Shown here: one piece after another, positions 45,801-59,794 of the stretch
How the letters are laid out: each line of letters starts with the position of its first letter
Position numbering within the stretch: position 1 is the first letter of the stretch
DNA from: Darksidea phi
Taxonomy: Eukaryota > Ascomycota > Dothideomycetes > Pleosporales > Lentitheciaceae
DNA: 64,000 nucleotides
Assembly (NCBI GenBank): GCA_030770425.1
Contig: JASJFT010000042.1
Span: 62,001-126,000 of the forward strand
Reading direction: 5' to 3'
Notes under the pieces: model-generated
Told to the model about the DNA's origin: nothing
What the model saw: only the letters and a program-made list of their open reading frames with translations
Database searches by the model: none
Program-made: the position numbers and the translations under genes

Positions 45801-48800
45801 CGAGGTGCGGCAACCAGAAGCACAATTTTCCGTCGGTGAAGCATTAAGCTGCTTTGCTTCTGGGTGGGAGTCAAAAGCGTTGACAGCAGAGCTCGACATC
45901 GAACATCCTGACCAGAAGCACGACCTGTTGGATACGCCTTTGATCACACCCTCTGGACCTAAGCGCGAAAAGACTTTGGCTACGGTTTTGGAAAAGACGC
46001 TCAAGGGTTGTCGCCAATCCAAGCCGTCTTTGAAGAAGGCTTCGGTGATATGGTTACTCTGTCTGCTACAATACTGCGGACACAGGCCAGAGATACAGGA
46101 GTACCTTCCACAAAGTCAGGTTGCCTTCAAGTTTTGCCTGTCCGACAGAGACGAGGTGGTGCAGGAAGCAGCATCGCGAGGCCTAGGCTTGGTGTACGAG
46201 AAAGGTGATCGTCAACTAAAGGATGACTTAGTACGTGATTTAGTGGGCTCTTTCTCGGATAACAAGGCGAAAATGTCGGGTACAGTGTCTGAAGATACCC
46301 AGCTGTTCGAGCCGGGTGCCTTGCCAACAGGAGATGGCTCTATCACAACATATAAGGACATTCTCAACCTAGCTTCTGAAGTTGGAGACTCTAGTCTCGT
46401 TTACAGATTCATGTCGCTGGCTTCTAATAACTCCATCTGGTCGAGCAGAGCAGCTTTTGGACGCTTTGGACTCAGCAACATCTTCTCGGATTCTAGTGTC
46501 GATGGATATCTCGCTGAAAACCCAAAGTTGTATCCGAAGCTCTACCGCTACAGGTACGTAAATAGCCAGTCATCGCTATTTGAAGTCTAACCGATGTAGA
46601 TTTGATCCCAACCCCAATGTACAGCGATCGATGAACGACATCTGGAATGCACTAGTTAAAGATTCATCGGCTACAATTGACAAGAATTTCGACGCCATTA
46701 TGGATGATCTCTTGACGAGTATTCTCACCAAAGAGTGGCGTGTCCGACAAGCGTCATGTGCAGCGGTGTCCGATCTAGTGCAAGGGCGTAACATCGACAA
46801 GGTACGTTCATCTTGACCGCATGCAATGTGCCGCGACTAAGCATCACAGTATGAGAAATACCTTAGTGACATTTGGGACAAATGCTTCAAAGTTCTTGAT
46901 GACATTAAAGAATCCGTCCGGGTTGCCGCCCAATCGCTCGCCCGCGTCCTAACCGGCATTCTCACTCGCTCCCTCGAAGCCGGTGACTCGTCGCTGAAAA
47001 CCGCGAATGCAATGCTCTCACGTGTCCTTCCATTTCTCTTCTCAGGTTCCGGTCTCGAGTCCAGCGCCGATGAAGTCCGTGTTTTCGCCGTCAAGACCGT
47101 ACTTAAGATCGTCAAAAAAAGTAACGGGAAAACCCTCAATCCACATGTTCCAGAGCTAGTTGAACGCCTCCTCGGCCTACTAAGCTCACTCGAACCAGAA
47201 GCAGTCAACTACTTGCATCTCAACGCCTCAAAGTACAACCTAACCGAGCAGAAAATCGATGACATGCGCCTTCAAAGCGTGAGCTCCTCGCCCATCACAG
47301 AATCCATAGAACGCTGTCTCGACCTCGCAGACGCCGACACCATGAAAGCTCTCGTCCCCCGCATCGAAGCCGCCATGAAAGCCGCCGTCGGATTACCTTC
47401 AAAAGTAGGATGCTCAAGGATCCTAGTCACGCTGAGCACACGGCACAATTTCCTCTTCAAGCCCTACGCCGATGGCTTCCTCAAGCTTATACAAAAGTAT
47501 ATCCATGATCGGAATGATACTGTGTCGTCTTCATACGCTGCTGCTGCGGGATACGTTGCGCGTCTCGCCTCCGACAAGCAACTTCTTGCAACCATCGCTT
47601 TCTGTCAGAAGCTCTATTTCGAGTCTGAAGACGACAAGAGTAGATTGTCGGCTGGCGATATTATTCTCTCCATCTCGAAGAACGCGGTAGACCGCTTTAC
47701 AGAGTTTTCTTCGGAAATGCTGCCGTTTATTTTCCTGGCTAAACATGACAGCAACGACCAGGTCAAGAAGCTGTTCGAAGACACATGGTCAGACAACGTA
47801 GCCGGAAGTCGTGCCGTGCTTCTCTATCTCGAAGAAATTGCAACGCTCGCGGACAAGTACCTTGACAGCGCGAAGTGGGTGCTCAAGCACGCGGCTGCGA
47901 AGACGATTGCGGATGCCGTTTTGGCTATCACGACGGGAACCGAAACGATTGCTAAAGCGAACGCGCAAATACTCTTCCCAGCTCTAGACAAAGCGATGGG
48001 AGGGAAGACGTGGGAGGGGAAGGAAGTCGTGCTTGAAGCTTTTGTGCGGTTCGTTGAACGGGGTGAGAGTCTGTGGAAGGAAGATGGCAAGGTGGCGAAG
48101 CAAATCGAGAAAGTAGCTCTCCGCGAAGCGAAGAGGCAGAACAAGACGTTCCGACCTTTCGCATTGGAAGCACTGGGCAACATATGTCGCGCTCGCACGG
48201 ATCTGGAGCTCTCTAGCACGGTTATTGAGATAGTAGAAGCTGTGCTCGATGAGGTACTCGGCGATGAAGACGAAGGAGGTGAGAAGATGGATGTGGATGG
48301 TGGAGAGCCTTTGAAGGATGCACAAGTGTAAGCCCCCCTTCCCACTTCTGTATTCGAACTGAGCACAACTAACGATCGTACAGCCAGGAAAAGACTCTCT
48401 CCGCCTGCATCACCGCCCTCCTCAATGCACCCAATCCGTCCAAACTCTCAAGTAGCGATCTACCCAAACGCCTCACTACCACTCTACCACTTGTTCACCG
48501 GGCCAATGCCGTCCACGTAAAGACAGTCCATCTAACAACGTTCACCTCCCTGCACTCTCTTTTCGAGCGCCTGCCCACCGATGTGCCACTCAATGACGCA
48601 AAGGCAACGGACGCGCTCCAGAAGCTGCTGTTCGAGCCTACGTACGAGGGCTTACCAGAAGCTATGAGGATAAAGCGTGCGGAGGCTCTGGTAGTAATTG
48701 CAAAAGTAGAGAGCTGTGCGTGGGTCACGGAGAAGGTGAGGCCTGAGGTTGATGGGGCGGAGAGGAGTCCGGTTGTGAGGGGTGTGTTGGCTAGGGTGGG

Positions 48801-48810
48801 AAAGAAGTAG
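42861..48810 (+). CDS. ECM29: Proteasome adaptor/scaffold Ecm29
   Basis: Seven exons (42861-43028, 43115-43158, 43217-43906, 43959-46553, 46600-46801, 46850-48327, 48384-48810) sum to 1,868 codons, 1,867 aa, almost exactly the yeast length. The N-terminal region (ELALVGKVEMRIALADSEKK, FDILYIQQGISRLP) and the HEAT-like helical repeats throughout are typical, including RQASCAAVSDLVQGRN and VFAVKTVLKIVKKSNGKTL. Ecm29 bridges the 20S core and 19S cap, acts in quality control of assembled proteasomes, and tethers them to membranes and motors. An acidic loop (EDEDEMDIDEDGD) lies near the first third. It is convergent with the proteasome beta-4 gene. Confidence 0.95.
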
Positions 48811-49353
48811 TGAGTTGGTGTGTTTCTAAATGCGCTCCTCGCAAGAGATTCTAGTTAATAGGGTTATGCTATAGAGAAAATAGACGAATTTTGATTGCTC
48901 TGATGGCGATTTATAACTTTAGCTTGAGCAAGGACTACTTGCTCCCTGGGACTTTCGACATGCATTCGCAGATTCCCCACTTCCCGTTGATGTTTTCCTT
49001 TACGGATGTTGCGGCATGTTGGTATTGGCTCACAAAATTGGGACACGGATGGTTGGTGCAGATGTATATATCCTCATGATATGTGCTAGTTGGAGAACAG
49101 GTGTTCGCTTGTACGAACGTTGATATGCCTTAATTAAAGATAGCCTGCCATTCACAGACGTCTAGCGAGGCTTGGCCCAATACTTTCAAACACGAAGGCG
49201 GTGTGCGAGCATTGTCCCAAGATCGTGGATTGGGTTTTGTTTTATCCTAGCATGTTACCCAGGACATGGCTCCTCATAGATGATATTGTACACTTGTCGC
49301 CAAGCTACCAAAACGCCCATATGCCCTCATGCAGCGAATTTGCATATACGTGC
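48811..49353. other. Convergent 3' region of ECM29 and PRE1
   Basis: The 543 bp between the two stop codons have no supported gene. Confidence 0.4.
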
Positions 49354-50140
49354 TCACGGCACAGCCACCTTCACGTCATCCTCGTAGTCCACCTCCCGTA
49401 TCCCATCTTTGGTTATCACTTTGACTAGGACGCCTTTGAAGTCAATCGGGAGACGCCGCTTCAGCTCCTGGGTGCACATGCGCAAAATCTTCATGCCCTG
49501 TTCGTAGTCGATGTCCGGGTGGTGGTGTTTGTCTAGGAGGGAGAGGCAGTAGTATCTGGAAGTCATACAGTCAACAACGGTAGAGTTACTAAGTTTCTAG
49601 AAACGTACTGTGCGTAGCCGTGAGCGGCATACGGTACCGGGGCCAAACTCGCAAGGTAGTCGATCCAGTATAATGTCGGCTTGTCCGCAATCTTGTCATA
49701 GCCTCCCAGCAGCAGGTTCACAGTATAAGGCCTCCTTGATCGCAATGCTCGTGCAAGCTCTCCCCGAACAAAGTTCCCTGTAGCAGACGGTGACAACTCC
49801 ATGTTGTTGCGCATCGAGTATAGCTGGACGTTGGCTTGGATGTATTCGGCGAATTGCACTATGCACACCATGAGTCAACATGCCTATATTAGACCGGCAC
49901 AGAGCCACTAGGGAGGATATTCCCTACCCGTATCACCAGCTTCACCCGAGAATGCCATCAGCGTATGCGAGTTGAGGCTTCGGGTCTTGTCATCGGAGGC
50001 TTTAAGGATGGTGGCACCTCGCATGGCGGCTTTCGAGGCGGCGATGATGGTGAAGTCCTTGCCCGTGATTCCCAGTAGCACCTCCCTGGAAGCATCATCA
50101 GTAGCTGATCTGGACACGAAGCTGTTTGGAGCTCTTACAT
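49354..50140 (-). CDS. PRE1: 20S proteasome subunit beta-4 (Pre1/PSMB2)
   Basis: Exons are 50,140-50,139 (two coding bases), 50,085-49,928, 49,858-49,609 and 49,555-49,354, total 204 codons, 203 aa. The initiator codon is split AT|G by a 53-nt intron (GTAAGA...TTCCAG). The reading then begins [19 protein letters not shown], the expected N-terminus of this non-catalytic beta subunit. The rest is diagnostic: [52 protein letters not shown]. It is an inherited-order beta-ring subunit and lacks a catalytic Thr1 propeptide. It is convergent with ECM29 and divergent from enolase. Confidence 0.94.
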
Positions 50141-52593
<2,453 letters not shown>

Positions 52594-53392
52594 GCAACTG
52601 GTCGAGAGTCTAGCACACCTTGAGCAGGAGAATACGCACTCCATCGATCACGCCTAACGCATATACAATATGGGAGGGGAAAAAAGTTTGTAGAGTAACG
52701 GACATAGTCATGAATATATGCCCAATGAGGTATAGCTCCTCATTATGACAAGTTCCAGCCTCCTTCTGCGCTCGATTTTCAGCAGTAAGAACGCCCGCGT
52801 TACTAGCTGTAGCAAAACCCTGGGAAATTAACAAGGTCTTGCAAACCCACCTACGCAGTATCTTTAAGGCATCTATCTGTAATACGGCCCGGTCCGTAAT
52901 GTATTAGACTAAGACAAGCCTCAGATATGGTAGGCATGCGCTGGAATTCCATGAAATGGATCATAACATTACCAGAATATCGTCGCCCGTCAACAACATC
53001 CGCTGCAACTTAATCACTTTACAAATGGCGCTTATAAAAGCTACATCGACTGATAAAATAGCGCCTTCTATCTATCCATCACGAGCCGTCTCTAGTTATG
53101 TGATAAAACGATAGAACAACCTTTATTACACGTTTGCTCAATACGTTCTTCCACATTCTTTTTTTTTCAGGCCAGCTCATTTAACATGAGACATGTCTCT
53201 CTTTGTTCTAGCATTGCATGCCATACTTCTCCTGGGAAACCGTGATGTGTCTAATCGAAGCCGCATATAAAAGCGTTATGGTCGTGTTTTTTGGATTTAA
53301 ATATTTACTCTTCACGTCGTGGCTTCTTCCGCTACGAAAGTGCCTGTTTCATCAATTTTCGGCTCTCTTCGCCATTTGATACGCAAACTTCC
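52594..53392. other. Intergenic region
   Basis: Enolase 3' flank followed by an AT-rich promoter region of the next gene; a T10 tract lies near 53,159-53,168. No gene was found. Confidence 0.4.
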
Positions 53393-54085
53393 ATGAAGAT
53401 GATCAAGAAGAGCTACCTTCTACCGCTGCTTTGCGCTTCACTCAGCATTCAGGTTGCCTTTGCGGAGGTTTCTCGACACCTTCATGCTATCTGCGATGCC
53501 TTTGGTGCGAACGATCCCGCTTTCACAGATACGAATGGAAACGCAACCATTTGTCCCTGCTCGACCCACCAAGTCTCTGGGGCAAGAACGAGCGCCTCCA
53601 CCAGTCCGACTTTGGCGCTGTCTCTTGTAGATAGCATAACTTGCGCCTCCGAAACCACTGCCCCCACTATTATGTCATCTGTTACCGTCCAGCCTGTCCC
53701 GGAACCTGTCAGTTGGCAGTACACCGCTACGCGTACCGTCATTAACTCTCCGATCACAACCCCTTCCGTCGAGGCTATCCCCTCGCCCACGTCCAGTCTG
53801 AGCTTGTTGACCAACCAGACAGACCGAGTGGAAGAGTCCTTGTCGACACCGACCAGCACCCCAACACAATGTGAACAATGCCACTTCGTCACTACTACCA
53901 CCACCGATACGCCGTGCTGTGCCTCTATCGCCCATAACCGCTCCTCCGTGTTCGACTTGGCGCATCCAACAACCCCACCTGAACTGACCTACGATTCAAT
54001 GGGCTTGAGATTGACGTTTACCCTCCGGTCGGTGTTAGGGCTCGTGGTGATTGGAGCTGCGGCTTGGCTTACAGTCATATTATAA
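53393..54085 (+). CDS. Secreted Ser/Thr-rich protein, probably GPI-anchored
   Basis: A single-exon 230-aa protein from ATG 53,393. A signal peptide (KSYLLPLLCASLSIQVAFA) is followed by a mature region with early cysteines (ICDAFG, TICPCSTH) and then long Ser/Thr/Pro tracts suited to O-glycosylation. It ends in a short hydrophobic tail without charged residues after it (SVLGLVVIGAAAWLTVIL), typical of GPI-anchored cell-wall proteins. Three N-glycosylation sequons are present (NATI, NQTD, NRSS). There is no CFEM or hydrophobin spacing. It is an unassigned cell-surface protein; an effector role cannot be judged from sequence. Confidence 0.72.
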   Translation: MKMIKKSYLLPLLCASLSIQVAFAEVSRHLHAICDAFGANDPAFTDTNGNATICPCSTHQVSGARTSASTSPTLALSLVDSITCASETTAPTIMSSVTVQPVPEPVSWQYTATRTVINSPITTPSVEAIPSPTSSLSLLTNQTDRVEESLSTPTSTPTQCEQCHFVTTTTTDTPCCASIAHNRSSVFDLAHPTTPPELTYDSMGLRLTFTLRSVLGLVVIGAAAWLTVIL

Positions 54086-54739
54086 CCACGAGTCGAAGGA
54101 AAGGAGGGACCCCTTTGTGGCACTTCCTTGCTACACCATCACACTTCCTTCGTCCACGCTGAGGTTTCACACTGCAAATTAGCCCTCGTGTTCTTTCGCA
54201 TCTATTTTTTCCTTCTCCTTCTCCGTAATCCAGCAGCTTCGCCTCTGTTATAACATTGTGTACTGCAAAGTCTCTGCACCGCCTGTGCGAACAATAGTAC
54301 AAAGAAGATTCTTTGTTCTATTGTATTATTCGGTGAATCCCTTTAATCCGCTTTCGTCTTTCCTCTAATGCCTTTGTCTGCTCAATATAGCCAACGCTCC
54401 ATTTTTATAATGATATAATATAACACTGTCGTACCTGGCTTATACAGTACCAATCACACACCACGAATCTGTCCATTTTGCATTATAATCACGATAGCGC
54501 AGCATTAGCATTAGCATTAGCATCAGCATCAGCACTCACAAGCACATACCCCCAAAATCTAATATTCGACATCCACGTGGCGTAGAGTCATCAACCATCC
54601 ACGAACCTCCACATACCACTGCGACCATACTCTCACGAGAAACGGAGCCGCGACCTCACGACGACGTTCAAAACACGGGTCGTCTCAAAATCTACGAACT
54701 CTTGAATACGTATAGTCACTACATCGAGATTTATCAGCA
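54086..54739. other. Intergenic region with hexamer repeat
   Basis: The promoter of the proline-rich gene. It contains about six tandem AGCATT/AGCATC units at 54,501-54,535. Confidence 0.5.
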
Positions 54740-57187
54740 ATGACTGACACCAGTCCTGCAGTCGTAAACCCGTTCACTCGGAATCCGTCCAGAATGCGAC
54801 GCAATACCCGCGGTAGCAGATGGGTGCCGTTTGGAGGCAGTCTCAAGAAGCAGCGCGCGGTGCCTGTTAAACGCCCACACATCACACATCAATCTTCAGT
54901 CGCTGGGAGCCATGCAGCTTCTTTCGCTGAAAGTCTATCATCTGCGAGCAGGAATGGAAAGGGAAGAAAAAATAGCGATGCATCTGTTTGCTCCTACCGC
55001 CAACGAGCTACCATTTACAACGTAAACAAGATCCCCGATGCCAATATCCATTCCGCCAAATCTTCCAGCTACGGGAGAGATAGCCTATACCATGACGATG
55101 ACATTGAAGTTCCTTCAAGCTCCCGCACTTCTCTCGGCTCACCAGATATGCACCCACGATGCCGCACCAAATCAATGTCTTTACCTAATACACCCTTCGT
55201 CCTTCCTGAGACGGCGAAAGTGAGCCCTCTTTCGAAAAGTCTATCTTATGGAATGCATAGCCCGGTCTCTGAGGTTGTGGACATTGGTTGGGCACAGTTT
55301 AGGGATGGGAATGGGGACGAGAGAAGTCCAGAGGATAGGAGCGCTGTTACCGCGTTCCCACGCTTCAGCTACACAATACCTACTCTCTCACCGAAACCCA
55401 GAAAGAAGGAGAAAAGTAAGAGCAAACCCAAAGAAAAGAAAACAGGCCTTACGTTTAACCCGCCCGCTCTCTCCTCAGAACCCTATCTAGCGGGTACCAA
55501 GATTCCAGGCAACCACACCGCCACAAAACCCACGACAGGCTTCACCGACCTCTACCGCAGCGCTAAACAAATCTACTCCTTAGGTCCTAAAGGCGAAGGT
55601 CAAAAGGTATGGAGGAGTATTCAGACACTGCGAGAACAAAAACGACAGTTCAGACGCAGGCAAGCGCTAGAAGTTATACAAGAAGAGCGCAAACGGGCGC
55701 AGGAACAACAGCTACAAGATATGCATGTAGCGGCCCTCAATTACATTAAGTCACCTTTGCTTTCGGCGCAGGCTTCGGTGACGTCGCCACCGCCTAGGCG
55801 GCCGGCGCCGGCGGAGCCGCTGGGAGTTGGAAGGCGGGCGGTTCCCACGGCGGAGAGGGCCGATGTGACACCTTTTGAAAGCGATAAGGGAAAAGGAAAG
55901 GAGGATGCACAGGAAGTCAAGAGGGAGAGTAATGGTGCATACTCTTCATCCGAATTATCGGTCCTGGTAGGTGCCTCAGCTAGCGTGCAGTATGATGCAC
56001 AGGAGGTAGTCATCGATCGCTCGAAACCGCTCCCGCGTGTACCTAAGCTGGATCTAGCACCGCGATCTCGTGGCCAAGGTAAGATAGCTGGGAAGGGTAA
56101 GTTGGGTCTTCCACCTCCGCCTATGGCTTTGGGTTCGAAGAAGTCAGAGAAAGTAGGCAATCCAACAGCTGCGCGAAGAGAGAAAGGCCTTCCACCTCCG
56201 CCCGTACCGCGGAGCTTAAGTGCCATCCCACCGGTAGGTACTCCTACCCCAGTCCCCATACCCCAAGCCAAACCGGAGTGGTTCGCTGGTCTAGACGACC
56301 AGCAGACCAAGCGTCCCGGTCTCAACCAACGAGAGAAGGGAAAGAAGAACCAAGACAATGCTTGGCTCGCGCGAGCCTTAGGCTCCATCTTCGATGTCGA
56401 GGTACCCGCCGACCCTTCTTCTCAAAAGACGCACACTAATCGCACAACCACGCGTAAGCAGGAACGGCTCAAAGCTTCGATATCGCGCCCTTACGTAACA
56501 AGATGCCCAGGAGGTTCGACAGCAAACTTTGCGAAGGAGAGTGGTGGTGTTGGAGGGCCTTTTTCTGCCATCTCTTTGCCGCCTGCGGTGCATCGTAAGT
56601 CGGAGCTACAGTGGTATAATGAGAGGAAAAGTAAAGGGAAGGTGAAGGCAAAGAGACACACACCTCCACCACCACCTCCTCCTCCTCCTCCTCCGCCTCC
56701 AGCCCAGCCTCATAGGCAAGAGCAAAATGAATCGAGTACAGAAGCAAAGGCGAAGAAGGAGCATTCTCGCGGTTGGTTGGATTGGCTTCCTAGCCACGAA
56801 GGCGGCAGTAAGTCATTCTATGCCGGTTTCAACAAATCAGACCAATCATTAGGCGGACGCAAACGCGCAGATTCTGACGATTCTTTTGCGTGTCAAGGTA
56901 TCGATGCGATCGGGCAGCATGACTTTGCATACACGAACGCGGATCGCCCTTGTCAAGCAGAGCGAACACGTGCTCCACCGGCACATTACCAGAGCCCTGG
57001 GTTCTCGTATCAGAGTGGTCCCAGGATCTATGTGTCTGACCAAGACGCGTCCCTAGTGCCGCAGCCGCTGTTTTCCGGTGGGGAGGATGTGGCAACAGCC
57101 TATGTGAAGGCGGTGCCTGAGTTGACCATTAGGGATACGAGGTTCTACGCCCCCTACGATGCTGTTTTGAGCGAGTATATCCGCTAA
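54740..57187 (+). CDS. Large disordered proline-rich protein, unknown function
   Basis: A single-exon 815-aa protein. The N-terminus is basic (RNPSRMRRNTRGSRWVPFGG). A Lys/Arg-rich segment with predicted coiled coil (REQKRQFRRRQALEVIQEER) lies near residues 295-335, and short proline motifs (GLPPPPVPRS, KLGLPPPPMAL) could bind SH3 or WW domains. A run of 14 prolines near residues 643-656 is encoded by CCT/CCG/CCA repeats at about 56,668-56,702. It has no enzymatic domain or TM segment. The composition resembles scaffold proteins of the actin or polarity machinery, but that is only a guess. The repeat tract could vary between strains. Confidence 0.7.
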   Translation: MTDTSPAVVNPFTRNPSRMRRNTRGSRWVPFGGSLKKQRAVPVKRPHITHQSSVAGSHAASFAESLSSASRNGKGRKNSDASVCSYRQRATIYNVNKIPDANIHSAKSSSYGRDSLYHDDDIEVPSSSRTSLGSPDMHPRCRTKSMSLPNTPFVLPETAKVSPLSKSLSYGMHSPVSEVVDIGWAQFRDGNGDERSPEDRSAVTAFPRFSYTIPTLSPKPRKKEKSKSKPKEKKTGLTFNPPALSSEPYLAGTKIPGNHTATKPTTGFTDLYRSAKQIYSLGPKGEGQKVWRSIQTLREQKRQFRRRQALEVIQEERKRAQEQQLQDMHVAALNYIKSPLLSAQASVTSPPPRRPAPAEPLGVGRRAVPTAERADVTPFESDKGKGKEDAQEVKRESNGAYSSSELSVLVGASASVQYDAQEVVIDRSKPLPRVPKLDLAPRSRGQGKIAGKGKLGLPPPPMALGSKKSEKVGNPTAARREKGLPPPPVPRSLSAIPPVGTPTPVPIPQAKPEWFAGLDDQQTKRPGLNQREKGKKNQDNAWLARALGSIFDVEVPADPSSQKTHTNRTTTRKQERLKASISRPYVTRCPGGSTANFAKESGGVGGPFSAISLPPAVHRKSELQWYNERKSKGKVKAKRHTPPPPPPPPPPPPPAQPHRQEQNESSTEAKAKKEHSRGWLDWLPSHEGGSKSFYAGFNKSDQSLGGRKRADSDDSFACQGIDAIGQHDFAYTNADRPCQAERTRAPPAHYQSPGFSYQSGPRIYVSDQDASLVPQPLFSGGEDVATAYVKAVPELTIRDTRFYAPYDAVLSEYIR

Positions 57188-57860
57188 TGTGTAGTACAGC
57201 CTGCTTGAAGGGGGGCTGGGTGCTAGACATTGAGTATGGGGATGGGCCGGGGATGGGAATAAGAATGGGAATAGTGAGAGCGAGATGATTTGAGTTTGAA
57301 GGTGAGATGTAGGTGAGATGTGGGTAAGATCTCGGCAGAGGTCTACCCTACAAATAGACTTGCGGGCTTTGCTGAAAGGCTGGGTTTGAGGTGAAAGGTA
57401 CGACGTGGTGGTGTGAGATGGGGCCAAAAGCATAAGCCGGTTCCGGGCACCCCACCGAGCGACCGCGCCACCTTTCATGAAAGACATCAAGACATCATCA
57501 CTCTATTTGGTTTAAGTCCCGAAGGGTTGTAGAAATGTTTCATTGGCGCTATGTCGCATTAATTTATTCATGGTTGTCTTGTAGATTTGCAGATATGATT
57601 GACGGACGGTATTGCCGCTTCCAAGAATATGCCACCCTCGCACCTAGCGACAACACGTTATACAAGCCGGTTGCTATCAAACTGCCTTAGGCACAGTAAT
57701 TGAAGAACCGACCTCTGCTAGTAGTTGAGTCAAATCCTTCCTCTATCTACTCAAGTGTAGTCTCTCCAAAATACTGCCAAACCGACCACCCTCGTCTCCA
57801 AGAGCTCTGTGCTAGCCCCACTCTAGGTGTGCCACCTCAAATTGACAGACACATCGAATA
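57188..57860. other. Intergenic region
   Basis: A purine-rich GGGAATGGGAATGG tract lies near 57,240-57,290 (plus strand). No gene is supported. Confidence 0.35.
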
Positions 57861-59794
57861 TCATCCGTCTTTGAACGGCCAAGAATTCGCCCATTGCTCT
57901 CTTTCTCCAGAGGTCTTTGATTCCGCCTCCAGAAATATCTCCTTGGCTTTCTCCAGTCTCTCAGACATCACTCCGTAGTCCTCCGGCGGAACAGCTCCAT
58001 CCCAACCTGTGTACGCACCCACCTCTTTGATTACCCGCGCCTTCCGCTCAATGTCCTTTTCCCACCTGGCCAACTCGTCTTTCAGCTTTGAAAGTTCATC
58101 ATCCGAGTAGGCGAGGGGACAAGGAACCTCTACATCTCCTTGGCTGCCAGTCCCTACAAGCTTTTTCCATATTTGTGGTTCTGCGAGCTGCGATAACAAG
58201 CTCTGAACATAGATTTCGCCATCATCGAAGGTGGATCCAATCAGAGTCATGATCTGACAAGGAAGAGTGTCGCGGTAGCGAAGTATGCGTAGTAGATCCG
58301 GGGCTTGCTTTTGAATGAATATCTGGTATAGTCCCCAAAGAGATTGGGCCGTATGCAGAGTTCGTGCATTTTCTTTTGCGATTGGATCCAATTCTGCGAA
58401 GTTGGAAGGTGGTTTAGGCTTCTCGAAGCCGTCCAATATCGGCCCATCACATTCAATTAAAGACGGATAGTGAACGTGGAGAAAGGAAGGACTAAGATGC
58501 ACACCTTGCCAGTCGATGATACGTGTTATCTCTGTGGGACGATCCTCATTGACGAAGATGTTATCGGAATGTAAATCGTTGTGCCAAAGAATTGAGGCTG
58601 TGAACGTATTGTCCTTCGGTATAATATAGGGGAGTACGCGGCTATAGTCCTGAATGACCGCCATTTTAGATGCCTTTGACGGATGAAACCTCCTGGGCCG
58701 TTGAAGATGCCTTGCTGGCGGTGCCGTGGAAATTCAGAGAACGCGTCGAGGCATGCCGTCTCCCGCTTCATGATGGCGGTCAAGACATCTTTAGCCAATG
58801 TCCCTATGACACAAAACATGTTAGTCTAAGCATATTACCGCAAGCTCTGCGAATTGCGATCTTACATGGACCGCGATCAATCTTGACTTCTCTCCACTTG
58901 TCATTGAATCAGGTACGGCTAGTAGTTGGACCGACACTAAAAGTGTCGTCGACTTCTGTGCTCTTGATATTCGGAATATCTCTTGTATAGCAGAAGGAAC
59001 CGTAGTAGGGGAAGTGGGCCTTTGACAGTCGTGCTGAGAAGGTTGCCAGCTGTCTTACAATATCAGCCTTCTGTTTCCCAGACATGTCATCCCACAGACG
59101 GCCAAGTTTAACGCCAGGACATTTCTCCATAATTATGTACTCGGCGGAAACACCATTGCTGCTTGCTTGTGCGTTGTATGCCAACACTTTCGGGACCGGA
59201 ATCTGGAGACGGTCCCTAACCTATGTAGATAGATTAACAGAAGTGTGGGGACTCAGTGATCTAACAAATGAAAGGGGCATTACATAGTCCATGGTTGCTA
59301 CCTCTGAAGCAGTGGTATAGTGCAGTTGGTCCGCATTTAGATTTGGGAGCCGGGCAATGAGTTGACGTCCATCTTACATCGTGACTAGAAAGGTCTTGTT
59401 GAAATTTCCTTCGGGTAATTTGTGACCTTCACACACTTTGCGTCAGGACTCGCCGCATCTTTGGCAATTTGAATTAATGCTTTCAAATTGAATTCTAAGT
59501 AACGGCGTTGAAGTTGTTGTGGTTCATTCCAAAGCCAACGTTGAGCTTTGTAACTAAAGACGTCATCCTCTGAGGTATACTCTATAAGTTGGTTAGAATC
59601 GTCCATACTTTTTTCAATACATTGAGCTTACCCCGCGTTTTGATTTTAGAAGGTTTCATTGCGGTATCTAGTGGTGAGGCTATGGAGGAAGAAACCGCAC
59701 GGTGAGTACCTCCATGTAGCCACCTTGAAAAGGAGTAGAGAGGCTGACGGAGGGAATTTGGTTCACCGCGGCGGGGCCGTAAGCGGGAGAGCAT
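57861..59794 (-). pseudogene. Aim9-like aminoglycoside/choline-kinase-fold phosphotransferase, broken
   Basis: The 59,794 start gives a basic, presumably mitochondrial leader (MLSRLRPRRGEPNSLRQPLY), followed by EDDVFSYKAQRWLWNEPQQL, ATP-lobe sequence, and in the last exon the catalytic HNDLHSDNIFV with DWQGVHL. This order matches fungal Aim9/Fmp29-type APH-fold proteins. Three lesions lie in conserved sequence. There is a one-base frameshift near 59,415-59,425, an in-frame TAA at 59,376-59,374 (between FLVTM and DGRQLIARLP), and a second one-base shift near 58,686-58,694 (after IFNGPGG). Splice sites between the exons still look usable, so decay is recent. Sequencing error is the alternative. 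Confidence 0.8.

Noticed and set aside
59290..59380. In-frame TAA of the phosphotransferase explained as an intron donor (GTAAGA)
   Set aside because: That intron would remove the conserved DGRQLIARLP and TTASEVATMD segments, so the stop is real.
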